Below, one piece after another: positions 1 to 4,935 of a stretch of DNA of 6,152 nucleotides (within the stretch, counting starts at the first letter, position 1; each line of letters starts with the position of its first letter). This stretch comes from an uncultured bacterium (lineage in GTDB: Bacteria; Patescibacteriota; Minisyncoccia; Phycocordibacterales; GWA1-40-21). The DNA lies in NCBI GenBank assembly GCA_903868205.1, contig CAIPUJ010000014.1, positions 1 through 6,152 of the forward strand, read 5' to 3'. A program made the translations under genes and the position numbers. Under the pieces are notes generated by a model that saw nothing but the letters and a program-made list of their open reading frames with translations, did no database searches and had not been told where the DNA came from.

Positions 1-1506
1 ATTTTAATTACTATTTTATTTTATAACTTACCAAAAGTTTTAGGGCTACTTACGAGTGATATTAAGTTAGTGGATGAAACTGGCCTGGAATTGAATACTG
101 GTGTTGTTTTAGATTCAGATAATGCCTTTTTTGATTTAGAAAAAATACCCTCTTTAATATACAAACCAATAGTAGCAACCGGGACCCCTAATGTTATTGG
201 TGAACTTTATTCTGGCAAATACTGGGATGAAAAATTGGTAGAAGATATTATTGTTAAAAACAAAGATGCCCTTATAGAATATTCAAACGCCTCTAAAAAA
301 AATCAATTTCAAAATCCGACATACAACAATATTTCTGATTTAACACCAGATTCACCCCTACCAAAGCTAAATGACTGGAGAAACATCTCATACATAAGCT
401 CAATTAAATCAACCTATCTGCTAAACCAAAATAAAAATAAAGAAGCAATGGATGAAGCGCTAAAATCTATTAAGGTCGGCCAGTTAATTAGTAACTCCAG
501 TGCAGGGCTAATGCATTATCTCGTCGGTATCGCAATAAAAAATGTAGGGATAGATTCCGCTAAAAAAATATTACAAAAATCAAATTTTGAAAAAAAAGAA
601 CTTTCAGATTACTACAATAAGCTAAGTGAAATGTATGATACAAAAAATGGATTAATAAGTGCTTTTATTATTGAACACAAAATGAGAGAGTTTGCTATTG
701 ACCAAATTGTTTCTTTGAATTCTAAGGAAGACTGGAAAAATGTAGAAGAAAGGCTATCTAAAATTAATATTAAAAACTTTTACTATTTTAGACCAAACAA
801 GACCAAACAGTTAGATGTAGATTATACTAAAGAACAGATTAAAAATACAAATATGGCTTGTGATGATATTAAAAATATTCAAGAACCAAAAAAACTTACT
901 CCAACTAATTTTATTGAGTTTTATTTAACCGAAAATGTTATAGGGAAAATCACTCAAGACGATATACGTTCCTCCTTTGGTTTTCTTTATCAAAAAAGAT
1001 GTGATACTGATAATAAACTAAGAGACTTAGTTAATAATTTAAAACTAGTATCAAATACTGGAGAAGAATCTACATCAATTGAGACAAATAATAAAAAGGT
1101 GGTCCAATTTAGTGGAGTTATTGATAAGACATTAGACAATCCTTTTGGGGACGGCTATTTCCTAGTACGAAGATATGATGACAAAGGAAAAGCTCAGGAT
1201 ATTTATAAAGTAGTTTATGATAGTAATGTTTCTTTTTGGTCTAACGATTGTGAAGGACCAACTCTAGACACAGAGATATCTGCACCTTTTATTAATATAA
1301 AAGGGTGTTCAGCACGAGTTGAATATTATAAGGATTCTTTAAATATTACTAACTATTTAAAATATGTTTTAGATAGTTTTAAAAAGGAGTGGTATGGGGA
1401 AACACCAACAACAGAATCGAGTCGTTATTACGGAGGGTATTTTATAGGAAATGAAATAGAAAAAAATACGATTAAACTTGAAAAAATTATTAATTTTACA
1501 AGTTGA
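1..1506 (+). CDS. Membrane-anchored protein of unknown function, 5' end outside the window
   Basis: I do not recognise the family. The frame is open from base 1, and the first 17 codons encode a hydrophobic stretch (ILITILFYNLPKVLGLL) that looks like a membrane anchor. The GTG at 70 has no Shine-Dalgarno sequence and would cut this off, so the true start is probably upstream. About 501 residues are visible. The part after the anchor is mostly helical; the region around 445-570 (KEAMDEALKSIKVGQLI, then GLMHYLVGIAIKNVGI) looks like a helical-repeat segment. After a Ser/Thr/Glu/Asn linker near 1055-1095 comes a strand-rich module (about 1095-1335) containing FSGVIDKTL, DGYFLVRRYDD and VEYYKDS and two cysteines (NDCEGP, KGCSARV), possibly an OB-like fold. 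The rest probably lies outside the membrane, but orientation is not proven. Codon use is AT-rich like the other host genes. UGA is the stop, two nearby hairpin arms downstream of it form the terminator. The reading frame is certain; the function is unknown. Confidence 0.8.
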   Translation: MLITILFYNLPKVLGLLTSDIKLVDETGLELNTGVVLDSDNAFFDLEKIPSLIYKPIVATGTPNVIGELYSGKYWDEKLVEDIIVKNKDALIEYSNASKKNQFQNPTYNNISDLTPDSPLPKLNDWRNISYISSIKSTYLLNQNKNKEAMDEALKSIKVGQLISNSSAGLMHYLVGIAIKNVGIDSAKKILQKSNFEKKELSDYYNKLSEMYDTKNGLISAFIIEHKMREFAIDQIVSLNSKEDWKNVEERLSKINIKNFYYFRPNKTKQLDVDYTKEQIKNTNMACDDIKNIQEPKKLTPTNFIEFYLTENVIGKITQDDIRSSFGFLYQKRCDTDNKLRDLVNNLKLVSNTGEESTSIETNNKKVVQFSGVIDKTLDNPFGDGYFLVRRYDDKGKAQDIYKVVYDSNVSFWSNDCEGPTLDTEISAPFINIKGCSARVEYYKDSLNITNYLKYVLDSFKKEWYGETPTTESSRYYGGYFIGNEIEKNTIKLEKIINFTS

Positions 1507-1520
1507 TCTTTTTTAACAAA

Positions 1521-1553
1521 TAAAAACAGCCCGCTTTAAGCGGGCTGTTTTTA
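1521..1553. terminator. Bidirectional intrinsic terminator between converging genes
   Basis: TAAAAACAGCCCGC (1521-1534) and its exact reverse complement (1540-1553) form a perfect 14-bp stem with a 5-nt loop TTTAA. The GC-rich core is flanked by an A tract and a T tract, so it works as an intrinsic terminator on either strand. It starts 14 bp after the UGA of the left gene and lies 2 bp from the UAA of the minus-strand gene. One hairpin therefore serves both converging transcripts. Confidence 0.93.
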
Positions 1554-1555
1554 TT

Positions 1556-2905
1556 TTAGTAAACCCTTACTGTTGCTGTTAAATTATTATTTGCACTATT
1601 TAAATCATTTCCACTTTGGCTAATCTGAATATTAAATGTATTGTCTCCTGTAATCTGTGGGTTCCAGAATACCATTGTGTAATCTGAAGTTGAATTTGGA
1701 GCAAGAGATATTTGGTTATCTTGTCTGTAAGTATATCCAGGAAGGGAAGGAGAGACCGTTCCGGTAATAGTCCAGCTACCAGAGTAAGTTGTTCCAATAT
1801 TTGTAATTCTTACTTTGATTGCAATATTACTACCTCTTGATACTTGGGAGTTTTGTATAAATTGACCGCTGCTGTCCACTGAACCAACGCCAACTAAAGA
1901 AAGTGAAAGGTCAGAAGAATTTGTATTGTAGTTATTGTATTGATCAACAACATTTACTGTACATTGTTTTGTGATACTTGAACCATTTGAAGTTATAACT
2001 ACAGTTCCTGTTTTTGTACCAGAAGTGTAATAAATTTTTGTAGGATTTTTATCTGTACTTACGAAGTTGTCTGATCCGTTCCAAGAATATGTGAAGTACC
2101 CATTACCACCTGTTGCACTAGCATTCCAGTTTACAATAGTTCCTGTATAAACAGTTGAGGGAAGTACACTACATGCTCCAGCAAGGGAAGTCCAAGTATA
2201 TGTTGTGCCTGTGTATGTTGGATTGTAAGTAGGGTTGTAAGTTGTTCCATAGTTGTATCCATAAGTTGAACCACCTACTATATTAAAGGGAACGCCTATT
2301 GAGTTGTTTCCTTCATTAGATTCGTTTATAACATTTGCTGGATCAGCATAGACATAAGCAGTTACTGAACCTATGTTTGTTGGGTTATCAAAACCAAGAG
2401 TGAATTCTATTCTATCTCCAGGGTTCAATGACATTTGTGGATCAGAATTATAATTTGGAGTTGTTGCAGATGGTAATGTTGCCTTTAGGTTCCATGAACC
2501 AGAAACTGCATTTCCGATATTTCTGACTTCAAATCTCATACCAACTTCATCTCCAGTACCCATTGTACTTGTTTGAGTAAATTGTTTTGTACTTCTATTT
2601 ATGATACCAGTACTAAGAAGTTTTACTGAGAGGTCTGGTTTACCAGCGTATGAAGAAATCTGGTTTGATACAGTAGTGCTCTGTGGGCTTTTAGTTTCTT
2701 TTGTTGTTGTAGTCGCTGTTTTATTTTCTCCAGGTATAAAAGTTGAAGAAAGGGAAGTAGCTACGTAGTTTGAACCCTTAGAAAAAATGCCCGGAAGCAA
2801 TTTAAAAGGTACCCAGATAATTACGAAGGCGATAACAAGTATAAATACTGCCACAAGAGCGGTACTAAAAGATTCTTTTATTTTTAACCAGATTTTTTCT
2901 TTCAT
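1556..2905 (-). CDS. N-anchored surface protein, CARDB-PKD-CARDB architecture
   Basis: 449 residues. A short lysine-rich cytoplasmic start (1-14) precedes one membrane helix (about 15-39) that looks like an uncleaved signal anchor: no AxA site follows, only a Ser/Thr/Lys-rich stalk (45-85). The outside part begins with a CARDB-like domain (about 89-209; PDLSVKLL, GDEVGMRFEVRNIG, then NESNEGNNS). A Tyr/Thr/Asn/Pro linker with a YNPT repeat follows (212-236), then a PKD-like domain (244-319) with Cys245 and Cys315, then a second CARDB-like domain (331-449; SDLSLSLVGVG, RITNIG, SANNNL). The two CARDB-like units share DLS, NIG, SGSW and the NN ending, so they look like an internal duplication. 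CARDB and PKD folds are extracellular beta-sandwiches usually tied to adhesion or surface assembly; binding partners cannot be read from the sequence. There is no C-terminal sorting signal or second helix. The gene diverges from the sortase gene and shares its promoter region. The ATG at 2905 is supported by the promoter placed about 28 nt upstream; no Shine-Dalgarno is visible. Confidence 0.9.
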   Translation of the reverse strand: MKEKIWLKIKESFSTALVAVFILVIAFVIIWVPFKLLPGIFSKGSNYVATSLSSTFIPGENKTATTTTKETKSPQSTTVSNQISSYAGKPDLSVKLLSTGIINRSTKQFTQTSTMGTGDEVGMRFEVRNIGNAVSGSWNLKATLPSATTPNYNSDPQMSLNPGDRIEFTLGFDNPTNIGSVTAYVYADPANVINESNEGNNSIGVPFNIVGGSTYGYNYGTTYNPTYNPTYTGTTYTWTSLAGACSVLPSTVYTGTIVNWNASATGGNGYFTYSWNGSDNFVSTDKNPTKIYYTSGTKTGTVVITSNGSSITKQCTVNVVDQYNNYNTNSSDLSLSLVGVGSVDSSGQFIQNSQVSRGSNIAIKVRITNIGTTYSGSWTITGTVSPSLPGYTYRQDNQISLAPNSTSDYTMVFWNPQITGDNTFNIQISQSGNDLNSANNNLTATVRVY

Positions 2906-2940
2906 AATAATGATATAATTAAAACTTATAATTAGTTAGC

Positions 2941-2969
2941 ATTATACAGTAGTTGACATTTATTGTCAA
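2941..2969 (-). promoter_or_regulatory. Consensus sigma70-type promoter for the CARDB/PKD gene
   Basis: Read on the minus strand, TTGACA (2969-2964) and TATAAT (2946-2941) are separated by exactly 17 bp, a full match to the housekeeping consensus. Transcription would start near 2933, giving a leader of about 28 nt before the ATG at 2905. That leader is AT-only in character and has no Shine-Dalgarno sequence. Its -35 box lies 5 bp from the -35 box of the opposite promoter. Confidence 0.88.
2953..2969. repeat. Palindrome formed by the two facing -35 boxes
   Basis: TTGACATTTATTGTCAA is a perfect 6-bp inverted repeat with a 5-bp AT spacer. Each arm is the -35 box of one divergent promoter. Two RNA polymerases could hardly bind both at once, so the promoters probably compete. 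The palindrome could also be an operator, but no regulator gene is in the window, so that is a guess. Confidence 0.75.
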
Positions 2970-2980
2970 GCTGGTAAGAT
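2953..2980 (+). promoter_or_regulatory. Extended -10 promoter for the sortase gene, probably leaderless
   Basis: TTGACA (2953-2958) is followed after 16 bp by TAAGAT (2975-2980), preceded by TG at 2972-2973, the extended -10 pattern. The -10 box matches the consensus at 4 of 6 positions. With the usual 6-8 nt from -10 to start point, transcription would begin at 2986-2988, on or just before the A of the sortase ATG (2988). That leaves no room for a ribosome binding site, so the mRNA would be leaderless. Confidence 0.7.
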
Positions 2981-2987
2981 TAAACAA

Positions 2988-3608
2988 ATGCAAATAAAAA
3001 AAGAAAGTTTTTTGGGTTTTATAAAGAGTAGAAAATGGTCTTTTCTATTGAATTTTTCTATTATTATTTTTATTACATTTGGTTTCTTGTATTTCTTGGG
3101 TTTTGTACCTGAGGAGATTAAAATGTCTTACGGAAGATATCCAGAAAACAATATTTCTCAAAAAGAAGATGCCGAGATTCCACTTACTATAAAAATTCCT
3201 TCGATAAATGTAGATGTTGAAGTTTATAATCCGCAAAGTACCAGTACGTCTGTGCTCGATAGTTTTCTTGCAAAAGGAGCAGTGCATTACCCTGGTTCTG
3301 GAAACTTGGGTTATGGAAATATTTTTATCTTTGGTCACAACACTCGCCTAGCTGTTGTAAACAATCAGGGCTTCAAAGCGTTCAACGGATTGAGAGATCT
3401 TAAGGAGGGGGATTTGATAAATGTTTATTCAGATAAGAGCGTTTTTTCTTATAAAGTTAGTTCTGTGAAGCTTGAAGGAGCAGGTAAAGCTCTTGTTGTT
3501 TTTAATACTCAAGTTCATAAGCTTACTCTCTCAACTTGTGATACCTTTGGGGCTAAAAGCGATAGATATGTGGTAGAAGCTGAATATATTGGTAAAAAAG
3601 CCTTATAA
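2988..3608 (+). CDS. Sortase (membrane-bound cysteine transpeptidase)
   Basis: 206 residues, a normal length for a sortase. Sortases cut a sorting signal between Thr and Gly and transfer the protein to an amino group on the cell surface or another protein. A basic N-terminus (KKESFLGFIKSRK) precedes one membrane helix (about 18-40), so the catalytic domain faces outward. That domain starts near residue 64 (IPLTIKIPSINVDVEV), with AVHYPGSG, then His117 in IFGHNTR, Cys184 in KLTLSTCDTF and Arg193 in KSDRYVV. These are the expected His, Cys and Arg of the active site in the right order and spacing, so it should be active. The TLSTC...R pattern resembles class D/E enzymes, but I cannot assign a class. 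The ATG at 2988 fits the promoter geometry and keeps the basic N-terminus. Before the transposon arrived, the next gene was the V-P-Y-T-G protein at 4936, the likely substrate. Confidence 0.93.
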   Translation: MQIKKESFLGFIKSRKWSFLLNFSIIIFITFGFLYFLGFVPEEIKMSYGRYPENNISQKEDAEIPLTIKIPSINVDVEVYNPQSTSTSVLDSFLAKGAVHYPGSGNLGYGNIFIFGHNTRLAVVNNQGFKAFNGLRDLKEGDLINVYSDKSVFSYKVSSVKLEGAGKALVVFNTQVHKLTLSTCDTFGAKSDRYVVEAEYIGKKAL

Positions 3609-3623
3609 TTGAGTCTATTTTGG

Positions 3624-3653
3624 CAGCTTTATTTAAAGTAAGGATAAAGGCTG
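3624..3653 (+). other. Weak hairpin after the sortase gene, interrupted by the insertion
   Basis: CAGCTTTAT (3624-3632) can pair with ATAAAGGCTG (3644-3653) in a 9-bp stem with one bulged G (3649) and an 11-nt loop. Before the insertion the right arm was followed by a T-rich stretch (now at 4778-4790), so this may be a former weak terminator. It now has no T tract because the element begins at 3652. The stem is poor; low confidence. Confidence 0.3.
3647..3651. repeat. Target-site duplication AAGGC, left copy
   Basis: AAGGC directly before the TGA end of the insertion sequence; identical to 4768-4772. The preceding A (3646) also matches if the right end is read one base shorter, so a 6-bp reading (AAAGGC) is possible, but 5 bp keeps the TGA...TCA ends symmetrical. 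Confidence 0.85.
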
Positions 3654-3679
3654 ACTAACCTCACATACATATTGCACTC
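3652..3679 (+). repeat. Left terminal inverted repeat of the insertion sequence
   Basis: 28 bp from TGACTAACC to TTGCACTC, non-coding, ending 20 bp before the transposase ATG. It aligns with the reverse complement of 4741-4767 with one gap. Confidence 0.8.
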
Positions 3680-3699
3680 ATTAATCAAATGGGCGCAAA

Positions 3700-4776
3700 A
3701 TGAAAATACATTGTAAATACACAGGCATCAAAGGGTTTTTGACAGTCTACGACCGTGCTGTAAGGTATCAGTATATGATTACTGAAACTGCCAAGAGGAG
3801 GCAAAAAATCCTCATCCATTGGGAAAGGTATGGTTTGGCATCAACCACAGACGCCTTCGGAGTTTTGAAAAGAACACTTCATAATTGGAAACGAGCTCTC
3901 AAAGAAGGTGGTGGAAAGATTGAATCCTTGAATCCCAAATCAAAACGTCCGAAGGTGACAAGGAAACGTTCCTGGGACTTCAGAATTCTAGAAGAAATCA
4001 AAAAGCTCCGAGTTCTGCATCCCAATCTTGGAGCAGAAAAACTATACCCATTAATCTTGGATTTTTGTGATGTAAGTGATATCAAGAAGTGTCCCAAGTC
4101 TTCCACAATCGAAAGATTAATTGTTGACTTGGGTGGTCTACGTATTTGTCCAGAGAGAGTCACAGGTACAGGCAAAATTGTGAAAGTAAATCGACAAAAA
4201 GTCTTGAGAAAACCAAAAGATTTCAAAGTTTTATATCCTGGTCACACCATCGCCTTGGATACCATTGAGAAGCAGAAAAATGGTCGTAGGATGTATATAC
4301 TCACGGCTATTGATATATTTACCAGAACCACCTACGCTATTGCTACCAGGTCACATTCTTCACAAACCTTTGCTCATTTCTTTTTCCTAATTATGCAAAT
4401 GTTTCCATACGAGATCAAAAACGTCCTTACCGACAATGGTTCTGAATTCAAAAGATATCTATCAAAACTCCTAACCGAAAACAAAATCACTCACTATCAT
4501 ACTTACCCCAAGACACCCAAAATGAATGCTCATTGTGAGAGCTTCAATGGAACTATTCAAGAAGAGTTTGTAGATTACAATGTGGACGTGCTTTTCAATG
4601 ATACAACAGCCTTCAATGAGAAACTAAAAGACTATTTAATCTTCTACAATACCAAACGTGTTCACTGTGCTTTCAACAACAAACTCACTACATTTGCAGT
4701 TCTAAATGGGTCAGAGTATTATGTATCTAAATTACCAGCAGAGTGCAAAAATGGGTGGGGTCAATCAAAGGCTTGA
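3700..4776 (+). CDS. DDE transposase of the IS3/IS481 type (rve integrase fold)
   Basis: 358 residues in one unshifted frame. The protein would cut and join DNA at the ends of the surrounding element. A helix-turn-helix lies at about 35-66 (KILIHWERYGLASTTDAFGV, then KRTLHNWKRAL) for binding the ends, followed by a basic linker (79-92). An rve-type catalytic core follows: Asp187 in IALDTIEK, Asp245 in LTDNGSEF and Glu280 in NAHCESFNGT. The last two are 35 residues apart, the normal D(35)E spacing. All catalytic residues are present, so it is probably active. The C-terminal part has the usual FYNTKRVHCAF block. No Shine-Dalgarno or convincing promoter precedes the ATG at 3700. The last residue encoded wholly by the element is a serine (4765-4767). 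The codons AAG, GCT and the stop TGA come from the target duplication and the flanking DNA, so stop and C-terminus depend on the insertion site. No terminator follows, so transcripts may run into the next gene. Confidence 0.93.
   Translation: MKIHCKYTGIKGFLTVYDRAVRYQYMITETAKRRQKILIHWERYGLASTTDAFGVLKRTLHNWKRALKEGGGKIESLNPKSKRPKVTRKRSWDFRILEEIKKLRVLHPNLGAEKLYPLILDFCDVSDIKKCPKSSTIERLIVDLGGLRICPERVTGTGKIVKVNRQKVLRKPKDFKVLYPGHTIALDTIEKQKNGRRMYILTAIDIFTRTTYAIATRSHSSQTFAHFFFLIMQMFPYEIKNVLTDNGSEFKRYLSKLLTENKITHYHTYPKTPKMNAHCESFNGTIQEEFVDYNVDVLFNDTTAFNEKLKDYLIFYNTKRVHCAFNNKLTTFAVLNGSEYYVSKLPAECKNGWGQSKA
4741..4767 (-). repeat. Right terminal inverted repeat, inside the transposase coding region
   Basis: 27 bp from GAGTGCAA to CAATCA, the imperfect inverted match of 3652-3679. 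It encodes the last element-derived residues of the transposase (ECKNGWGQS), so it serves as both a coding sequence and a transposase-binding end. Confidence 0.8.
4768..4772. repeat. Target-site duplication AAGGC, right copy
   Basis: Identical to 3647-3651 and directly outside the TCA end of the element. It is followed at once by the TTGACT -35 box of the downstream gene's promoter. Its bases form part of the last two sense codons of the transposase. Confidence 0.85.
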
Positions 4777-4801
4777 CTTTTATATTCTTTCAGTATATAA
4801 T
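4773..4801 (+). promoter_or_regulatory. Near-consensus promoter for the V-P-Y-T-G surface protein
   Basis: TTGACT (4773-4778) and TATAAT (4796-4801) with a 17-bp spacer, 11 of 12 consensus positions. The -35 box overlaps the transposase stop (4774-4776) and starts at the first base after the target duplication. It therefore belongs to the host sequence and is older than the insertion. Transcription would start near 4806-4809, giving a leader of about 130 nt. Confidence 0.85.
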
Positions 4802-4807
4802 ACTAGT

Positions 4808-4935
4808 TAAGTTTAATTTAATTAAAAAATACTTGTCCCGTTAGAAATTCACGAAACGGGAGGTAAAATTAAAAAACAATTAAGGTAGTTAATAAAAAGT
4901 CGAATAAATTATAAATATTAAAATTTCTAATTGGG
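4808..4935 (+). promoter_or_regulatory. Long structured 5' leader with competing pairings
   Basis: CCCGTT (4837-4842) pairs with AACGGG (4855-4860) in a local hairpin. The longer stretch CCCGTTAGAAATT (4837-4849) can instead pair with AATTTCTAATTGGG (4922-4935): 9 contiguous bp, then G-U with one bulged U, then CCC-GGG, ending on the base before the ATG. The two pairings exclude each other. A Shine-Dalgarno-like GGGAGGT (4858-4864) directly follows the local hairpin but is about 70 nt from the ATG. The start itself has only an adjacent GGG. The leader may control translation; it matches no riboswitch class I know. The pairing is visible, the role is inferred. Confidence 0.45.

Larger units (their letters stand above)
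3652..4767 (+). mobile_element. Complete insertion sequence, IS3/IS481-like, 1116 bp, with 5-bp target duplication
   Basis: The element starts TGA and ends TCA. Its left end (3652-3679) and the reverse complement of its right end (4741-4767) align at about 19 of 28 positions by hand, best at the outer tip and in the innermost TTGCACTC. AAGGC stands directly outside both ends (3647-3651 and 4768-4772), a target duplication typical in size for these families. It holds one intact DDE transposase gene and nothing else. Both ends, duplication and gene being intact suggests a fairly recent insertion. G+C looks higher than in the host genes: 25 of 60 at 3901-3960, against 18 of 60 at 1081-1140 and 13 of 60 at 5341-5400. 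I cannot choose firmly between IS3 and IS481: the TGA end favours IS3, the single unshifted ORF favours IS481. Confidence 0.88.

Noticed and set aside
70..72. GTG as start of the first gene
   Set aside because: The frame is open to base 1 and encodes a hydrophobic anchor before it; no ribosome-binding site precedes the GTG.
1504..1506. UGA read as glycine (Gracilibacteria-type code)
   Set aside because: Reading through would run straight into the terminator hairpin and soon hit TAA; the genes end sensibly with UGA as stop.
1726..1742. LPGYT in the minus-strand surface protein as a sorting motif
   Set aside because: It lies in the middle of a beta domain, is not LPXTG, and no helix follows.
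1600..1797. 65-codon minus-strand frame inside the CARDB/PKD gene
   Set aside because: Overlaps a well-supported gene in another frame, with no recognisable domain or start signal.
2914..2919. TATAAT with upstream TG on the plus strand as sortase promoter
   Set aside because: No -35 box at the right distance, and the region is within the AT-rich leader of the opposite gene; the 2953-2980 promoter is better.
3045..3338. 97-codon minus-strand frame opposite the sortase
   Set aside because: Lies wholly opposite a gene with clear catalytic motifs; low-complexity product, no promoter.
3609..3648. Promoters for the transposase, such as TTGAGT/TTTAAA or TTGGCA/GATAAA
   Set aside because: Only about 4 of 6 matches in the -10 boxes, and they lie outside the element; not enough to call.
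3879..4226. 115-codon minus-strand frame opposite the transposase
   Set aside because: Opposite an intact transposase, no signals or recognisable motif.
4919..4924. TAAAAT as a second promoter close to the 4936 start
   Set aside because: No -35 box at 16-18 bp and the region is AT-rich enough to give such matches by chance.
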